Shown here: positions 14,439 to 27,250 of the stretch, in pieces
Position numbering within the stretch: position 1 is the stretch's first letter
Layout: each line of letters starts with the position of its first letter
Assembly: GCA_033026295.1 (NCBI GenBank)
Contig: CM065176.1
Coordinates: 1,128,501-1,192,500 of the forward strand
DNA length: 64,000 nucleotides
Direction: 5' to 3'
Origin: Channa striata
Taxonomy: Eukaryota; Chordata; Actinopteri; Anabantiformes; Channidae
Program-made: the position numbers and the translations under genes
Notes under the pieces: generated by a model
Databases searched by the model: none
Seen by the model: the letters and a program-made list of their open reading frames with translations, nothing else
What the model was told of the DNA's origin: nothing

Positions 14439-14441
<3 letters not shown>

Positions 14442-14481
<40 letters not shown>
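14442..14481. repeat. TG microsatellite, 20 units
   Basis: Uninterrupted TG array of 40 bases, partner to the larger array just upstream. Confidence 0.97.
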
Positions 14482-14484
<3 letters not shown>

Positions 14485-16332
14485 CACAAATACCATGTGC
14501 CATGATAGTATGGTGGTAGCAGCCAATGCAGCCACACGGAGATAGGGTTATTATGCGGGTCTGGGGTGGGCACGAAGGGTAATTAATAGGGATTAGGATT
14601 GTGGGATGCCTCATGTTACCTCAGTGAACATAACTAACCTTGTGGGATTAGCAAGCAGCGCTCATTAGCAGAGGTTCACTGATAGCACGCTCGCTATACC
14701 GACACGAGCAGGCGGTGACTCCCTTAACAGACATGCACTCGAACGACCAGACGTTTCTTCATTTATTTTTCACATGTTAAAAAACAATGGCAACGGATGT
14801 TATTAATAACTCCTCATAATTCCAACTGCAGGGCTGTTAATAGGCAATTTGTAGATGATTTGGCAATTACCAGTAAGCACAAAGCCCAGCAGAGGGAGAG
14901 CAGTACTTCTCATAACCCCAAGTATTGAAGGAATATAGACATTGACCTGTGAACAAGGCGGGGAAGTCACTACAGCCGTTCAGGATTCAACTGCGGGCGC
15001 CACAAATACACGTCTACAAAACCCACGACCAGCTAATAGACAATTTAAGATCCTCTAGTGGTATGTGTGTGCGCAGTATTTCTCATATATGGTTTCCTCT
15101 TTGTTTGAATAAAATTTTATTTGTGTCCCTCAGTGGAATACAGCACACGGCTTGTTGCACTTGTTCACTCTAAGCTTTGAACTCGGACAGATCATTACTT
15201 TGTTAGATTTTTTTACATTCCCAGCGGAATTGGAACCCAGACAGTTTTTAATGTCCTTGGACACATAAAAAGTGGAACAGTGGTGTGGAGCGAAACAATG
15301 CAACAGAAACATATTTAAATATCGTTACCAGCTCTAATGTGCAGCTTATCCAGTCTACCAACACTGTCGGTTAGGTTCACCTAAAGGTACCTGACAAACT
15401 AATGCTCGTCTCAGGCCTGTTTATAAGTTAATATCTATGTTGGCTCTCTGAGGTCAAACTCTCATACTGTTTCACAATGAGGGTCAATGCAGCTGGTCAA
15501 GCTGATAAGAGTCCCATGTGCTGAACACAACCAATGGCCTGCAGGCAGACTGGACATTGATGGAGTGCTGAGATAAGAAGGGTTAAAGTGGCCAAACGGA
15601 GGCCCCGTTGGACGATAAGAGATGGGATATTGGCTGGACAAACTCTGAACTTCAGACTCAACAGCCAGCAAGTTAGGCTGTGTGAGGAATCCTGTTTAGG
15701 TCGGTGCTTGACCTGGGCCTGAAACGTGACACCGACCCAACCCAAATGCACCGCACGTGCGTGAACACCTCCACATGATACAGTAGGTCAGACTGCAGCG
15801 ATCTCGAGGTTTCATTGTTGGGGGGTGTATTCTCACAAAGAAATGCAGCTTAGGGTTTCCTCAACAATATCTGTGCAGACGAACTCAACCTCCAGCCTGA
15901 GTCATTCAATAAGAGACTCAACCCAGCCTGACCCACGCACCACAGGTTGCGTGTGGCGTCAGTGTTACACTCGTATAACACATGCTGCCACCTGTTGCAA
16001 ACCGACGAAAGCGTAAGCGCTATTTTGCACATGCTTCTTCAGATTTTGTTCATTACAATGTGCAGCTTAAAAAAAAACATACCACTTCCTGTCTTGCCTT
16101 GCCACAGAAGTAATATCAGCAGCAAAACAATATTATGAACTGCTATTTGGCTTTTAATGACTAAGCACTAAGACATTTCATTTAGTGTCTCGTTTTTGCC
16201 CTCCCTCCTGTGTCTTTCCTGCTTTCTTCGCTCAAACCACGCGTTTTCCTGTTCCTTCTTCCCCTTTATAACCCTAACCCCTCCACCAGACCACCACCCC
16301 CCACCCCTCCTACCGGCTGTGGGAAAGCCATT

Positions 16333-16428
16333 TTATCAGCGTCTGTCCGTTGTTCTCTGGTGGGGATAGATACAGAGAAGATAGATGAGTGTTTTGACAT
16401 GGAGAGTGTTAGACAAACACTCTTATCA
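16333..16428. promoter_or_regulatory. GATA-motif cluster about 0.9 kb 5' of a zfpm1 exon
   Basis: Three canonical sites lie within 96 bases: TTATCA at 16333, AGATAG at 16379 and TTATCA at 16423. Two weaker GATA cores (GGATAG, AGATAC) lie between them. The cluster is about 880 bases before the exon at 17308. It is a candidate intronic element by inference only; the motif is short and common. Confidence 0.25.
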
Positions 16429-17307
16429 GGCCCGCCACTTTAGACCGACCCCCGAAACAGTCGCCTCAACCACAGATGAGATGGGGGGGGGGGTGGAGGT
16501 AAGAGTTTATATGGGTTTTGATCAGAAAGAGACGGCCATGCAGATGGCAAAGAGACTTTCCAGAGCAGACCTGCGGCGTCTTCCATCCACTCAGTTACTG
16601 GAGTTCCCACTGCAGCACTTGCTGTTGTTCAAACGGGTTCATTTGTCCTCAGATGTGCAGAAACTGCAGACTACAGCTGTCTCAAGTTTTAAAATAGATG
16701 GATCAGTCCTCCATGCCACTCGGCTATCTGGCTCTATCTGGGCAGCAGCAGGCTCAGACCACAGCCGTCACTGCCATCCTTCTGCAGTTATCACTTTGAG
16801 GAAGTGCACAAGAAGTTTCCCCTGTTTGAACCGACCAGGACGAAAGCGCTCGGCTTGTGTCAAACTCCCCCTGCTGTTGGTCTGCTCGCACTTTCTGCTT
16901 TCTGGCCTGAGCAGCTGCAAGAGTTCGGATCAAGTTCAAGCCACATGCTGCTGCTGCTTATGCTTTTTCTTTTTATATCTAGCAATGTGGTCTCAGCAAA
17001 ATGCGTGGTCATGTTTCAACCAGAGGGGTTTTTAAACACTGATGCTGCTATTTGGATTAGTTTTTCTACAAAGACTCTTTAAATGTTCTACACCTCTCAC
17101 TACGATGCGATCGATCGAGGTGAATTTAGACTTGACCTGAAGCAAAAGTTTAAAAAAAAAGTTTCATCATATTTATGGCCGGTGACACTCCCCAGATGAC
17201 ACCAGATGTTAAACGATAAGATATATATCTCTGCTGATTCATTTGTCCACTCTGGCTTCTCTCACCCTCCCTAATGTCAGCTGCTCGTCTCTTTCTCCTC
17301 CCCTCAG

Positions 17308-17441
17308 ACGACCTGGAGTTGAGTGAAGACGGTGGTGACAGCAGGGTGGTAGCTGGCAGGGACCTCAACCCAGACACAAAGTGGGGCCCCTACCCAGGAA
17401 CTGTCCAATCAGAGGACAGCACAGATGACACGGAGACGGAG
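17308..17441 (+). CDS. zfpm1: zfpm1 (FOG1) coding exon, start of PR-like domain
   Basis: This is the first exon of zfpm1 that I can identify. The acceptor is a pyrimidine tract ending CCCTCAG before 17308; the donor is GAG|GTAAGA. It starts in phase 1 and ends in phase 0. The peptide reads DLELSEDGG..., then NPDTKWGPYPGTVQSED. The WGPYPG core matches the WGPF(H/P)G motif of mammalian FOG1 and FOG2, and also the FGPY.G motif of PR domains, so this begins a PR/SET-like N-terminal domain. FOG proteins bind the N-terminal finger of GATA factors in the nucleus and recruit repressors. The upstream exon(s) with the start codon were not located. The next exon lies 13.2 kb downstream. The call rests on the alignment recalled from human FOG1/2 and on the phase match to the following exon. 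Confidence 0.88.
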
Positions 17442-17768
17442 GTAAGAGCTCCATTGACTTTATTCATATCTGACATAATAATTAGGAAGTTACATGTAAC
17501 AAAATCACCCTGCGCTCTGGGCAATTTATTGATATTTTTGGAACTTTTTATCGAATAAACTTGCATGCAATTGACACAGGTTCTGGCCTCTTCTGGGCTA
17601 AAAAGGACCTTTACAATCTGTAACTGAGCAGGATCAATAATGGGTTATTTAAAGTAAAGACTTTATGAAAATCCTGTATATTATAACACTGGGTTGAGTC
17701 ATTTGTGTTGTTTCACTGCAGTAAGTTCAGAGGTCAGATGGTTGGATAACAATGAAGAAACACCTTGT

Positions 17769-17792
17769 TTTGTGTGTGTGTGTGTGTGTGTG
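17769..17792. repeat. TG microsatellite
   Basis: Short TG run inside the large zfpm1 intron. Confidence 0.9.
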
Positions 17793-20700
17793 TAAGAGAA
17801 AGAGTGAGACGGTGGTTGAAATGAAAACAGCTGGGTGTATCCGTGTGTGTGTTTCTTGGGAACAGTCTGTGGGACCGGATGGAGCCCTATCACACACTGC
17901 GTTTGTGCATCATGCGCAAGTCCATCTAATCATATGATACTGATGCTGGGAGAGGCTTCCTGGCACGGAGCGTGAACTCGGACAAACCTACACACAGGGT
18001 CACTCGCACGCACGCACACACAAAACTTCGCTTGTTTCCACCCACTTTTTCACGTTTGCACTCTCAAAGGTGTAAAATGCAGCACGACACATTCTCGTCC
18101 GGTTTAACCAACCCACGGTCCAAAGCGGTGGATGTCCCCCCAGGGAAGTGTCACGCTGCTTTCCACTTTTTCCTTTCAGCCTCTGGACTTTCTCCTGCTC
18201 CGCTCTCCCATCTCGTCCCCTCCCGTCTTTTCTTTCTGTCCTCCCATACGCCCTCGCGCTCCTGTTCCATCCTAGTCTCTTCTCTCATTCCTCTCACACC
18301 TCTTCTCTTCCATACTGTCCTTCTCTTCTCCCCATCCTATCCTGTCTTCCTCCATCCTCTCCCCTCTTCTCCTCCCGGCTCTCCCCAGACGTCCGCCTGT
18401 CTTTTATCTTCACATGGCGCCATCCTCCTGGACAACAAACCCCAGTGATTGATTCCTGCTTGATAGGCTTTCATTTCTAAGATTTCGTTTATTATCAGCG
18501 AGTGTACAGATAGATGTCTGTGCTTGTGTGTATGTCTGTGCACTCGGCCGTGTATTCATACACCCATCACCTTTTGTTCTTTCCCTCCCTTCCGTTGCCT
18601 GTAGCCTCGTGTTTCTACTCCGAACCGTGAAGTCAGTGGCTGTCCTTCCCAGAGCTTTGCATTCATGTAGAAAGCATCTTGTGACTTTTAACATCCGTTT
18701 TCCTCCTTTTTCCAGAATTTCTGCCACCGTCCTCATTCTCCCCTCCTATCTGCGCTGAAGGAGTGTGGAGACAAACCTTCAGTATCTCCCAGAGATAGTG
18801 GCCGTAATCTCACATTCCTCCTGTGTTTCTCCCCGTCACTCCACATCCCCCTCCTCTATTCATCCCTCCATCACTCCCTGCTTCCCTCCTGTGGGGGTCA
18901 GCGGGGGTCAGGGCTATCCTCCTCAGTGTGTTGGAGAGGAAAAATCTGCCAATCTCCCACTGCTCTGCTAAAGGTTGAACCATGATACTGCATTCCTTGA
19001 TTACCCTCGATGAAAAGGATAAATTCATGATAAAAAACCTTTTTTTTTCTCAAGTAAAGCATGTAGCTTAAATATATTTGTTTTACAGAAATATGGAGAG
19101 GTAATCTCAAAACTTCAAATGACCAAGGCTGAGTGAACGGCACTGGCAGTAGCACAGAGATATTCTTTTCTAAAGGCGTTTTCAATGGAGGCTGGCCTGC
19201 CGTTATTAGTAGCTTCTGCAGGCTCTTATTTTTTGTAATTGGATAATGACTAATACCTGAAGTGCACAATATATCAGAGCAGGGAGAAAGAAATGAATTG
19301 ATTTGAGTTCTCTTGCCAGTGCCTTTTCTAATTGCATATTGTAGCTACAAAAACAATGCATAAATAAAACATATTTTAAAAATATTAGCAGAACAGACAT
19401 TTACCAATGTAGTTTCCAAGCATGGCTAAAAATCTGCCATGGTTCTTAAATAATATCAGATTTTAGAGGAGACATGAAAATGATTAGTTGTAGAAACCTA
19501 TTAAAAATGCGTCTTGCAATACATGAAATACATTTTGTGCTTGATAAATGGTCAGACAGACCTTTAAGTCAATCAGGCACTTTCTGCCTCCTAAAGCTGT
19601 TATCATGACCAGTCCGTAGACTATGACCTACTGCCGTGAACGTTATCGTGAAGCCGAGAGCCGCACTGACAGACATCTGATGTTGTTTTGCATGTACTAC
19701 ATCACCAGGCTGTTGCACTGCTGTGCCTACAATTTTGTAAAGACCAGTAGGAGAAACTCGTCCACAGTATTTCCCATGATTGTTCGAAACCTGAATTAAA
19801 TTGATGATGTGGACCAGCTCCGTGCCTACTGCATTTCCTGATGATACACAGGTGTCTGAATCTTTTGCTCTGCATTCCTCGCTTCTCCAGTGTTTTATGT
19901 TATTCACAAAAGTCCGTATTTCCGGCAAAGACAAAAGGAGAATACATCTTTCCTCCACGTGTATGTTTTGTGTTTGTAGAGATATTCCCAACCTTCACCT
20001 GCGTGGTTTTTATATCCACCCCTCCCTCATGTCCGGGTGAGATTGGGAAGGCCCACTCAAAGCAATTCTGCGCCTTTTTGGTTTTTATTCTTTTTTTTTT
20101 GATAAGATAATCGTTTAATTTGAAAACTACACATGGGCACATACATCTGTGTAAAGAGGCAATGACTCTCATGTGTTGATCTGAAACAATGTTGAGTGAT
20201 ATGTCTTTGGTGTTTTGTGATATCATACGGGTTGGGGCGTGAGTTTGTTGGCTCTGAAAATGAGCGAGGCAGACGAGATCCAGTCCTTGCTCTTCCTCCA
20301 TCAGATCTTCTTCATTAGATTAGCGGCGTGTTAACTGGTCTGTGTCATATGGAAATCCTGCCATTTGCATCTCTTGAGAAAGAGGCGTAAAAGCATTTAT
20401 CTATTTAAATATATTCTGGCTGATATCGCTGTTGGACTTTAGAACAGGGTATAATAGTGTTTGCTGATCAACTGATCCACTGGCTGCTGATTCCTCACAG
20501 TTTTTGGTTGAATGAACAACCAGGTCCTCCTCAGTGAGCCTCTCGTGGCAATGTAGGAGCGAGCACGCTACTGCCGCTATTCTGATTGGATCACACATAA
20601 CAAATCTGAAGTTATATCTCCTCTCCTTCTGATTGGATCCTGCTTTAATTAACTGATAGTGTAAGTACATGGGATTGGACTGAAGTTGCTAAATTGTTAT

Positions 20701-21199
20701 GAAATTTCTGCTCGCAAGAAGGATGAAGCGAAACGCTGCTGATGCAGATGATGCATCTGTTGCATCCTTCCAAAGGACACATGTCCAAAGTGAAGGCGGC
20801 ACGCTGTACGTCAGGAGAAACCGCGCTCACAACACTGTCCCTATTGTTCTCTCTCCTTCAGCACCCAGCAGCTCACCCCACCCCAATCCTGTCTTTCGTG
20901 GAAAGGCAGCCTAAAGGCATGATCCTAGAAGGAGCAGAGTAGGGGAGTTCAAAGCGTTATCACAAGCCGAACGTCTTTTCATCATGTTTTAGAAACAAGC
21001 GTTCGCACTAATCCCCCAATAATCTCTCCAGGAGAACTGGGGCGATAAGGCGCGCCACCCACGGCTTTTCAAACACTTTTTGGGTAGTCTCTTCTCACTC
21101 TCTATCTCTCCTCCCCTCTACGCTCCTCTTCACTTCCTCCTTCCCTCATTCCCTTAGAAGGACAAGTGAAGGTGAGCTCCTCCTTCTTCTCTGGCAAGT

Positions 21200-21272
21200 T
21201 TTTTTTTTTTTTTTTTTTTGACTCTGAGTCGGTTTGTTTACATCCGGATTCTGATCTTTTTTTTTTTTTTTT
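21200..21272. repeat. Two poly-T runs
   Basis: Two T homopolymer tracts (about 21200-21220 and 21258-21272) are separated by GACTCTGAGTC-type sequence. The first could be a poly(A) tail of a minus-strand retroposed sequence, but no parent sequence was recognised. Confidence 0.7.
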
Positions 21273-23017
21273 ATCTGGATTCATCAACAGCATTTCTCAG
21301 CCTCTGTGTTACTCTCTCTCATCCACCCATCAAATTAGAATGTTAATTAAAATGATGCTCCTACAGAAGATGACAAATCGATGATTACAGTGAGTGTCGA
21401 GACACCTCCTGTGATGCCCCCCAGAAGAACACGATACTCAAGAAGCCGCCTTTAAAGGCAACTAGAGCGCGACAATGGGAGCTTTACCTTTAGAGACACT
21501 TTGCCTCCATTTTTAAGGAATAAAATAAAAATGTCCCTTCTGTGATCTGTAAAAGGACATCATGAGACGTGACTCACGGGCTGTATTAGCAAGTCATTTG
21601 GAAGAAACCTCATGTAAATCATGGATAAACCTTATGAAATATTTGTTGCAATTTAAGTCAGTTTTAGCTCCTATGGTGACTTAATGCTGCTGAAACATAT
21701 TGGTGCTCCAACTGCCCTTGCTGCACCTGTCACACCATTTTACTTTTAGGTGTTTTCTAAAGCTGCTGAATTTGAATTATCAGAGAAGGAAGAACGCAGC
21801 TCTAATTAATGCAACGCAGGCAATATGTTTTAAGGGCAAATTTAAGGAACGGCGATATTTTGACTCTCGTCAAAAATGTCGGGTTTTGCAGTGTACTTTT
21901 TGCATTGTGTATTATGGGTGACTGTGTTGCAGTGCAGAGTGACCCATCCAGTGAGTCACCCAAACTAGCCAAGGTTCAGTACACAAATAACCAAATAAGA
22001 AATGATTTTCTGTGCCACCAGTTGTATACTGATCTATTTCTGGGGAGTAAACAACTGAAAATATATCTGGCGTTATTCTGCTTCTGTGGTTGGCCAAAGG
22101 CACCGTATTCATCAGATCAAACATTTGGTTCAGCTCCTTTTGAAATCACTGCTTACGTTTTTGTCTCATGAAAATGCTTTGCATTTCAATAGCTCACCGA
22201 CTTTTTACTGGGATTTCATTCACAAACTTCACAAGCATTTTTGGGCAGAACCCTCATCGCGCTTTGAGTGACGCACATATTTCCTCCAAATGTTGACCGT
22301 TCGCATCATTGCCTCAGAGACAGCTCGTTTTTATCTGTGGCGACTGAATCGGTGTGCTCCATATAGCCTGCCTCTGCCTTCACCTGTCGTATGACTTGCC
22401 CACATCATGACAGTGGCTGTCTGTCTCTTACTCTGTCAATCTGGCCCTGACAGAAGAGCCTATCACCCTGAGAGAGGGAGAGAAGAGGAATGATTGGAGA
22501 GAAGGGAGCAAAAACCGCCAAGAAAGATAAAATACTGATAGACAGAAATGCAGCCAGCCAAGCCAGGGAGGAAGAGGAGCAAAAGAGATGCACGGAGAAG
22601 GAAGGGACAGGTCCAAGGCATAAAACACAAACGTACAGTAAGAGACAAAAAGACACGAGAGGGAGAGAGAGCTGCAAGAGACGTGAGGCGTGGAGGAGGG
22701 TCAAAGGAGACAAAGGGAGGAGGTGTTCATCACTCAGTGCGGATGACTGGCTGGTATCTGCATCTCCCTGTCATCTGCACTGGCTTGTGCAGGGTGGAGG
22801 AGGAAGGAACGAGGAGGAGGAGGTGTATGAGAGGCGAGGAGGAGAGGGAAAACGTCTATCCTCTCTATCTCTGAGCCTCATCTCCGGCAGTTCAGGAGCC
22901 CGCTTTCCAAGAGTGCCTCATTTTCAAATCTCTTATCTCAGCCCTGTTTTAAGTATCACAGTTTTATATTTTTACATCTCATTTGCATGCAGTTCATCAA
23001 ACCTGGCTCCCTTTATT

Positions 23018-23066
23018 TCTTCTTCTTCTTCTTCTTCTTCTTCTTCTCCTCCTTCTTCTCCTTCTC
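23018..23066. repeat. TTC trinucleotide repeat
   Basis: A TTC array of about ten units followed by degenerate CTCC/TTC units. It encodes only artefactual poly-Ser frames. Confidence 0.9.
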
Positions 23067-25595
23067 CGAGGTGTGCACTGATATGTGCGGCTGTGCGTGA
23101 GCACTCCTACACAAGGGAATAAGCTTTCATTTTTTGCCATTTTTTAGCCACGCAGGAGAATATACAGTGTAAAGAAGCATCTTGTGTCTCTGTAGAATGT
23201 TAGAAAAATTCTTTGCATGAGTGAAATGGAGGTAAAGTGTGTGTGTTTGTGTGAGAGTGGCGGATGAGAGTAGGTTTCTGATTTTTATCGGCCTTCCTTT
23301 TCTTCTTTGTATTTTTGGAGGATTCACACAGTGACCTCTTTGTTTGGGACAGTGAGTAAAACCCTCCAACCCCCTGGATCGGGAAAGAAACCATTTCCTG
23401 TAGCTGAGAGATAGAATGAGAGACGGAGGGAGGAAAGAGGGAAAGATAGGAGAGGGAAGGAGGGGCAGGCAGACGGAGGGGTCGGAATGAGAGTTGGAGG
23501 CAGGATGAGAATCAGATTAAGAAAGAAAGAAAGGTGTGTATAAAAGATAGGAGGCGGTGCAGGAAAGACGGTGAAAGGGGAGAAGGAGGGTAAAGGCTGC
23601 TCTGGATGATTGAATGAATGATTTGGTTAAAGAAGTGAATGAGTGAGTGATGGTTTAAAAGGTCAGGAGAGGAGTACAGGGGCTTAATTTACAGCAGATG
23701 AGCATAAAACGGCTAATGGGCTGACGACTGTAGCTGTGAGCCGCAAACTAGCAAAGGTTCCTTCGTGTTCGTCACTCGGCCGCGGTGGAAGTATCGGAGC
23801 TTTTTCCGGGGATGACACCACCTGACGTAACTTTATGTCACTACAAAACTTTTCCATATTTCTTACTTTGTTTTATAAAGGTATTTTTGCTCCTCAAACT
23901 ACTGATCAGTTCCTTTATTTTCCATGTATGTTGTTAAAATAATTACTTTTGCAAATGTGTAACAATCACCATCTGGGTTATGTGCAACATACTTTGAATG
24001 ACCAAGGTGGACTCCAGAGTCCTACATGTGTTTAGGATTTGGCAACTAAAAGCACTGTGGTTAAGGTCAGAGGAAGATGGTGGTTTAGTTAAAACTGAAT
24101 AAACATATTTTGCCTTTGTTGCTGTCGCATATTGTACGGAAGAACAAATTTACCCTTATCCAAGTACATTGAGCAGAATACTTACTTACCAAAAGTCATT
24201 TATGGCATTGCACTGCTCATTCAAAGTAATGGAATGCATAGTCACTTTTTGTCACTAAGTATTTACTTTTTAAATTGGCTTTGAATCCAGTTAGCATCGT
24301 CTTCTGCTACAAGCTGCCTTAGCTTCTCAGACACAGTTTTTACAGCTCCTACTTTTTCTCTTTGCCCTCCTGTTGTGCGGAGACTCTGGCATTTCTCCAA
24401 CACCAGAGTTTGCTGTTAGTTTAACATGCAAAGTGGAACATCTACACCATCTTAAAAAGATTATCATCTTCATATCTTGTCATGTTTCGTCTGAAAATGG
24501 ACCTGTTCGGCATGAATGATCGCGTGCCCTGTGTATTGCTGCCCACTGACAGCTACTGCAGTAGGTCCCCAGTCCACCTGCTGCCTGTGGCCTTTCTGTG
24601 GGGAGTTTGTTCTCCTCCCCTCACTTTTCCAGACTTTAAATCCACCGTTGTCTGTCTGTGTGTCTCTCAGCGTTGACCCTGAGATGGATTCCCCATCTGC
24701 ACCTACGTTCCTTACAAAACATATTTGCTGTTGCAGTTTACTGTAGTTTTATGGAAGCATAATTTTTAGGAGACAGGGTTTGGACTGTGCATGTCAATCT
24801 ACGCCACAGACAAAACCGAAAAACATAACTTGTCTGAAAGCTTTAATATCTAGTGATAATTTCAAAACGTTTAAGCCATCGTGGGGTAGGGCATCCTGTC
24901 CGTTTATTAGCCAGACAAGTATTCTACAGAACAGACCTGTTGTTGACAGTTGGATCAGTCCAACTGTCCTCCTGAACTCGCCCATGCACTATTACAGCTT
25001 ATTGAGCTGAATGTTTTATGGCTGTGACACCGTCTTGTCCAGATCATTATGGAGGAGCATAAACTGTATTAGACCGTGTGAAACAGTGTACACCATAGAC
25101 ACAGATGTGGTAAATGGACCAGTAGTGATTTGCATAGACAAACATGCTTATTCCTCAGTGGTAGCTGTAAAACTGTGGCCGTTGCCAGCTGTACAGAGAA
25201 ATCTTAATCTCGTCATCTGCACGGGTGAGTGGTGGTGGTGAGGGTTCGGGGGCTCGGTATGTTTCTCTTCCTCCTTTCCTCTCCTTTAATTAAAGTGTAT
25301 ATTCAGCACAAGGCGACGTGAAATGGGTTAGTTCAGAAAAAGTTCTCGGCTGCCTGTCCCCATCACCATCATCACCGCCGCTGTTTTCAGCTCCCCAGAG
25401 AGAGAACGAGAGCTGTTGAATGAGGAGCCGTTCTGATTCCCAACGAGGGAATGAAAGACGAAAATGAAGAAATGAAATCAGCCTGGCATCATTTGCATTC
25501 ATGTTTTATCGGCATAGGAGGAGGGCGTTTTTGGGCCTGATAAGGAGAGGGCATCGCCGGCTGCGCTGGAGGTGAAGGGGGACTAGTGGGGAGAG

Positions 25596-25598
<3 letters not shown>

Positions 25599-25626
<28 letters not shown>
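25599..25626. repeat. TG microsatellite
   Basis: TG array of 14 units in the large zfpm1 intron. Confidence 0.92.
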
Positions 25627-25628
<2 letters not shown>

Positions 25629-25713
25629 CTGATTTTGTTCACTGGAGTTCACTGACACATATGTGCGAATGTTACAGCAGCTATAGTGAGGACAGAGTGT
25701 TGGGGGTGGGAAC

Positions 25714-25714
<1 letters not shown>

Positions 25715-25751
<37 letters not shown>
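25715..25751. repeat. TG microsatellite
   Basis: TG array of about 18 units, 90 bases after the previous one. Confidence 0.92.
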
Positions 25752-25752
<1 letters not shown>

Positions 25753-26283
25753 TGGGGGAGTGGGAGAGGGGGGTTAATATCAGACCAAATAATTAGATTC
25801 GCTATCGTCTCGGCGGCAGCAGTGCGGGGATCAGGCAGATTAAAGCCGGGCTCGGGGCTGGTTAATATTCATGAGGGGACCAGGGTCTGGGCGAGGGGCT
25901 TAGACTGTAGCTCAAAGACTCTCCTCTGGCTGATTGGGCTAAAGGCAGCGCTCTCCACCAACACGCAGCCCTGCACAGATCGAGGGCCGGGCGGGTCCTC
26001 AGGCTGATAGTGGCGAGCTATGACAAAGTGTGCCAGCAGTGGAAACACATTCATCTGTGTGGAAGAATATTTCCGTAGTTTCTGTCACGTGGGATCAACC
26101 TGGCACGGTCCTGACAAGTCAAAAGGGAAAAATTACGTTAAAAAAAAGGACATCCAATTCTCGTTCTCCTTGTTTTTCTCCCTCTCTGAACCACCACTTT
26201 CCACTTTCAGCAGTTGCAAATTTTCCAGCTTCATATTTATTGTAATTTTAAAATGACCAATACCTGAGTGTAGCAGACAGAGG

Positions 26284-26314
26284 CTGAGCTGAGCTGAGCT
26301 GAGCTGAGCTGAGC
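26284..26314. repeat. CTGAG pentanucleotide tandem repeat
   Basis: Six uninterrupted copies of CTGAG, starting at 26284. A minisatellite-like pentamer, unlike the dinucleotides that dominate the rest of the intron. Confidence 0.95.
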
Positions 26315-26762
26315 GGTTGGTCTCATACTAGTAATAGTAGCGGCAGCCTAAAGGTTAGAGAAGCGTGAAAAACCTCATCGTATCACGGTGCCTGTGAGAA
26401 AAGGCCCTTAACCTAAGTCTATACGAGTGTGAGACGCTCTCAGATTTGCTGCCAGCCATTAATGCATTTATGACAAAAATACTATAAATGGCATTATAGA
26501 AAATGGTCGTCCAAAAACAGTTAGAAGTGAATATCTGTAATATATTTTATTACAACGAAAATGAATACTGGTATCATAAATCAAAGACTCAGTTATGGCA
26601 TTACAATGCAAAATATAACTCTCTCTATTTATCACATTCTTCCCACATATCCATCTTTTATAATCAGTAACACAAATTAGACGTGTTAGAAACAGCTGTT
26701 TGTTGTGTGTGCAGTGTGATGTGAAGTCTGTTTTAGGTCGCGCAGTAGTCTGTCTCATACGT

Positions 26763-26875
26763 GTAGGCCCAGTGGATCAACGGGTGGACCCTGAGGCCAG
26801 TAAACAGAGGTGTCCCAGTTCAAATCCCAGCCCGTGCACCAGGTGTGTCCCTGAGCGAGGCTCAGCGGTAGCTCT
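26763..26875 (+). mobile_element. tRNA-derived SINE head
   Basis: An A-box-like AGGCCCAGTGGATCAACGG and a B-box-like AGTTCAAATCCCAGCCC lie about 45 bases apart, followed by GTGTGTCCCTGAGCGAGG, which corresponds to the fish SINE phrase GTGTCCCTGGGCAAGA. The head differs from the other SINEs in this window, so it is a different family or an old copy. The 3' end is not defined. Confidence 0.5.
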
Positions 26876-27226
26876 GTGTGTCTGCCCCCGGCAGAGGACA
26901 AGTGTCGCTGTGACTTTAAAATGTGTCTCTACTCAATTAAGACCAATAAACCTTCTAATTCTCATCCTTATTATAGCACAAACACATGACTTACTTACAG
27001 GAAACTCTGCTTGGCTGCCTTAGTGGATTTCTGTAGCAGCTCAGGTTGACGACGTCAGTGAGATGGGCTGCAGACCAAGAGACGTGAAAAGGACGGTGAC
27101 AGCATCCTCCCTAACTCGGCCCACCATCTCAGGCATTTGCATTCTCTGCTGGCCTGCTTAATTACACACATACACTGTGAAAGTGGGATCTGGCCCTGCC
27201 TCGATTCCCATTATCTCACGTGAAGC

Positions 27227-27250
27227 TGTGTGTGTGTGTGTGTGTGTGTG
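27227..27250. repeat. TG microsatellite
   Basis: Short TG run in the large zfpm1 intron. Confidence 0.9.

Larger units (their letters stand above)
1..17307. other. Non-coding region 5' of the first identified zfpm1 exon
   Basis: No coding exon could be supported here. The open frames are short, follow simple repeats or lack splice signals. The region may hold zfpm1 upstream exons (the family start peptide and an acidic N-terminal exon are missing from the gene model), but I could not find one that splices in phase 1 to the exon at 17308. Contents seen: a CT-rich tract at about 1060-1270, CA/TG microsatellites, a SINE near 10.77 kb, a DNA-transposon-like remnant near 3.73 kb, and GATA-motif clusters near 0.76-1.0 kb and 16.33-16.43 kb. 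It is probably intronic or proximal upstream sequence of zfpm1. Confidence 0.6.

Noticed and set aside
14168..14573. Minus-strand frames with long His-Thr runs
   Set aside because: Translation of TG microsatellites.
16385..17035. Plus-strand frame of 216 codons just before the first zfpm1 exon
   Set aside because: No FOG-like sequence, no phase-compatible donor leading to 17308, and composition typical of random open frames.
22490..23122. Plus-strand frame of 210 codons in the large intron
   Set aside because: Purine-rich low-complexity start and TTC-repeat poly-Ser end; no splice or domain evidence.
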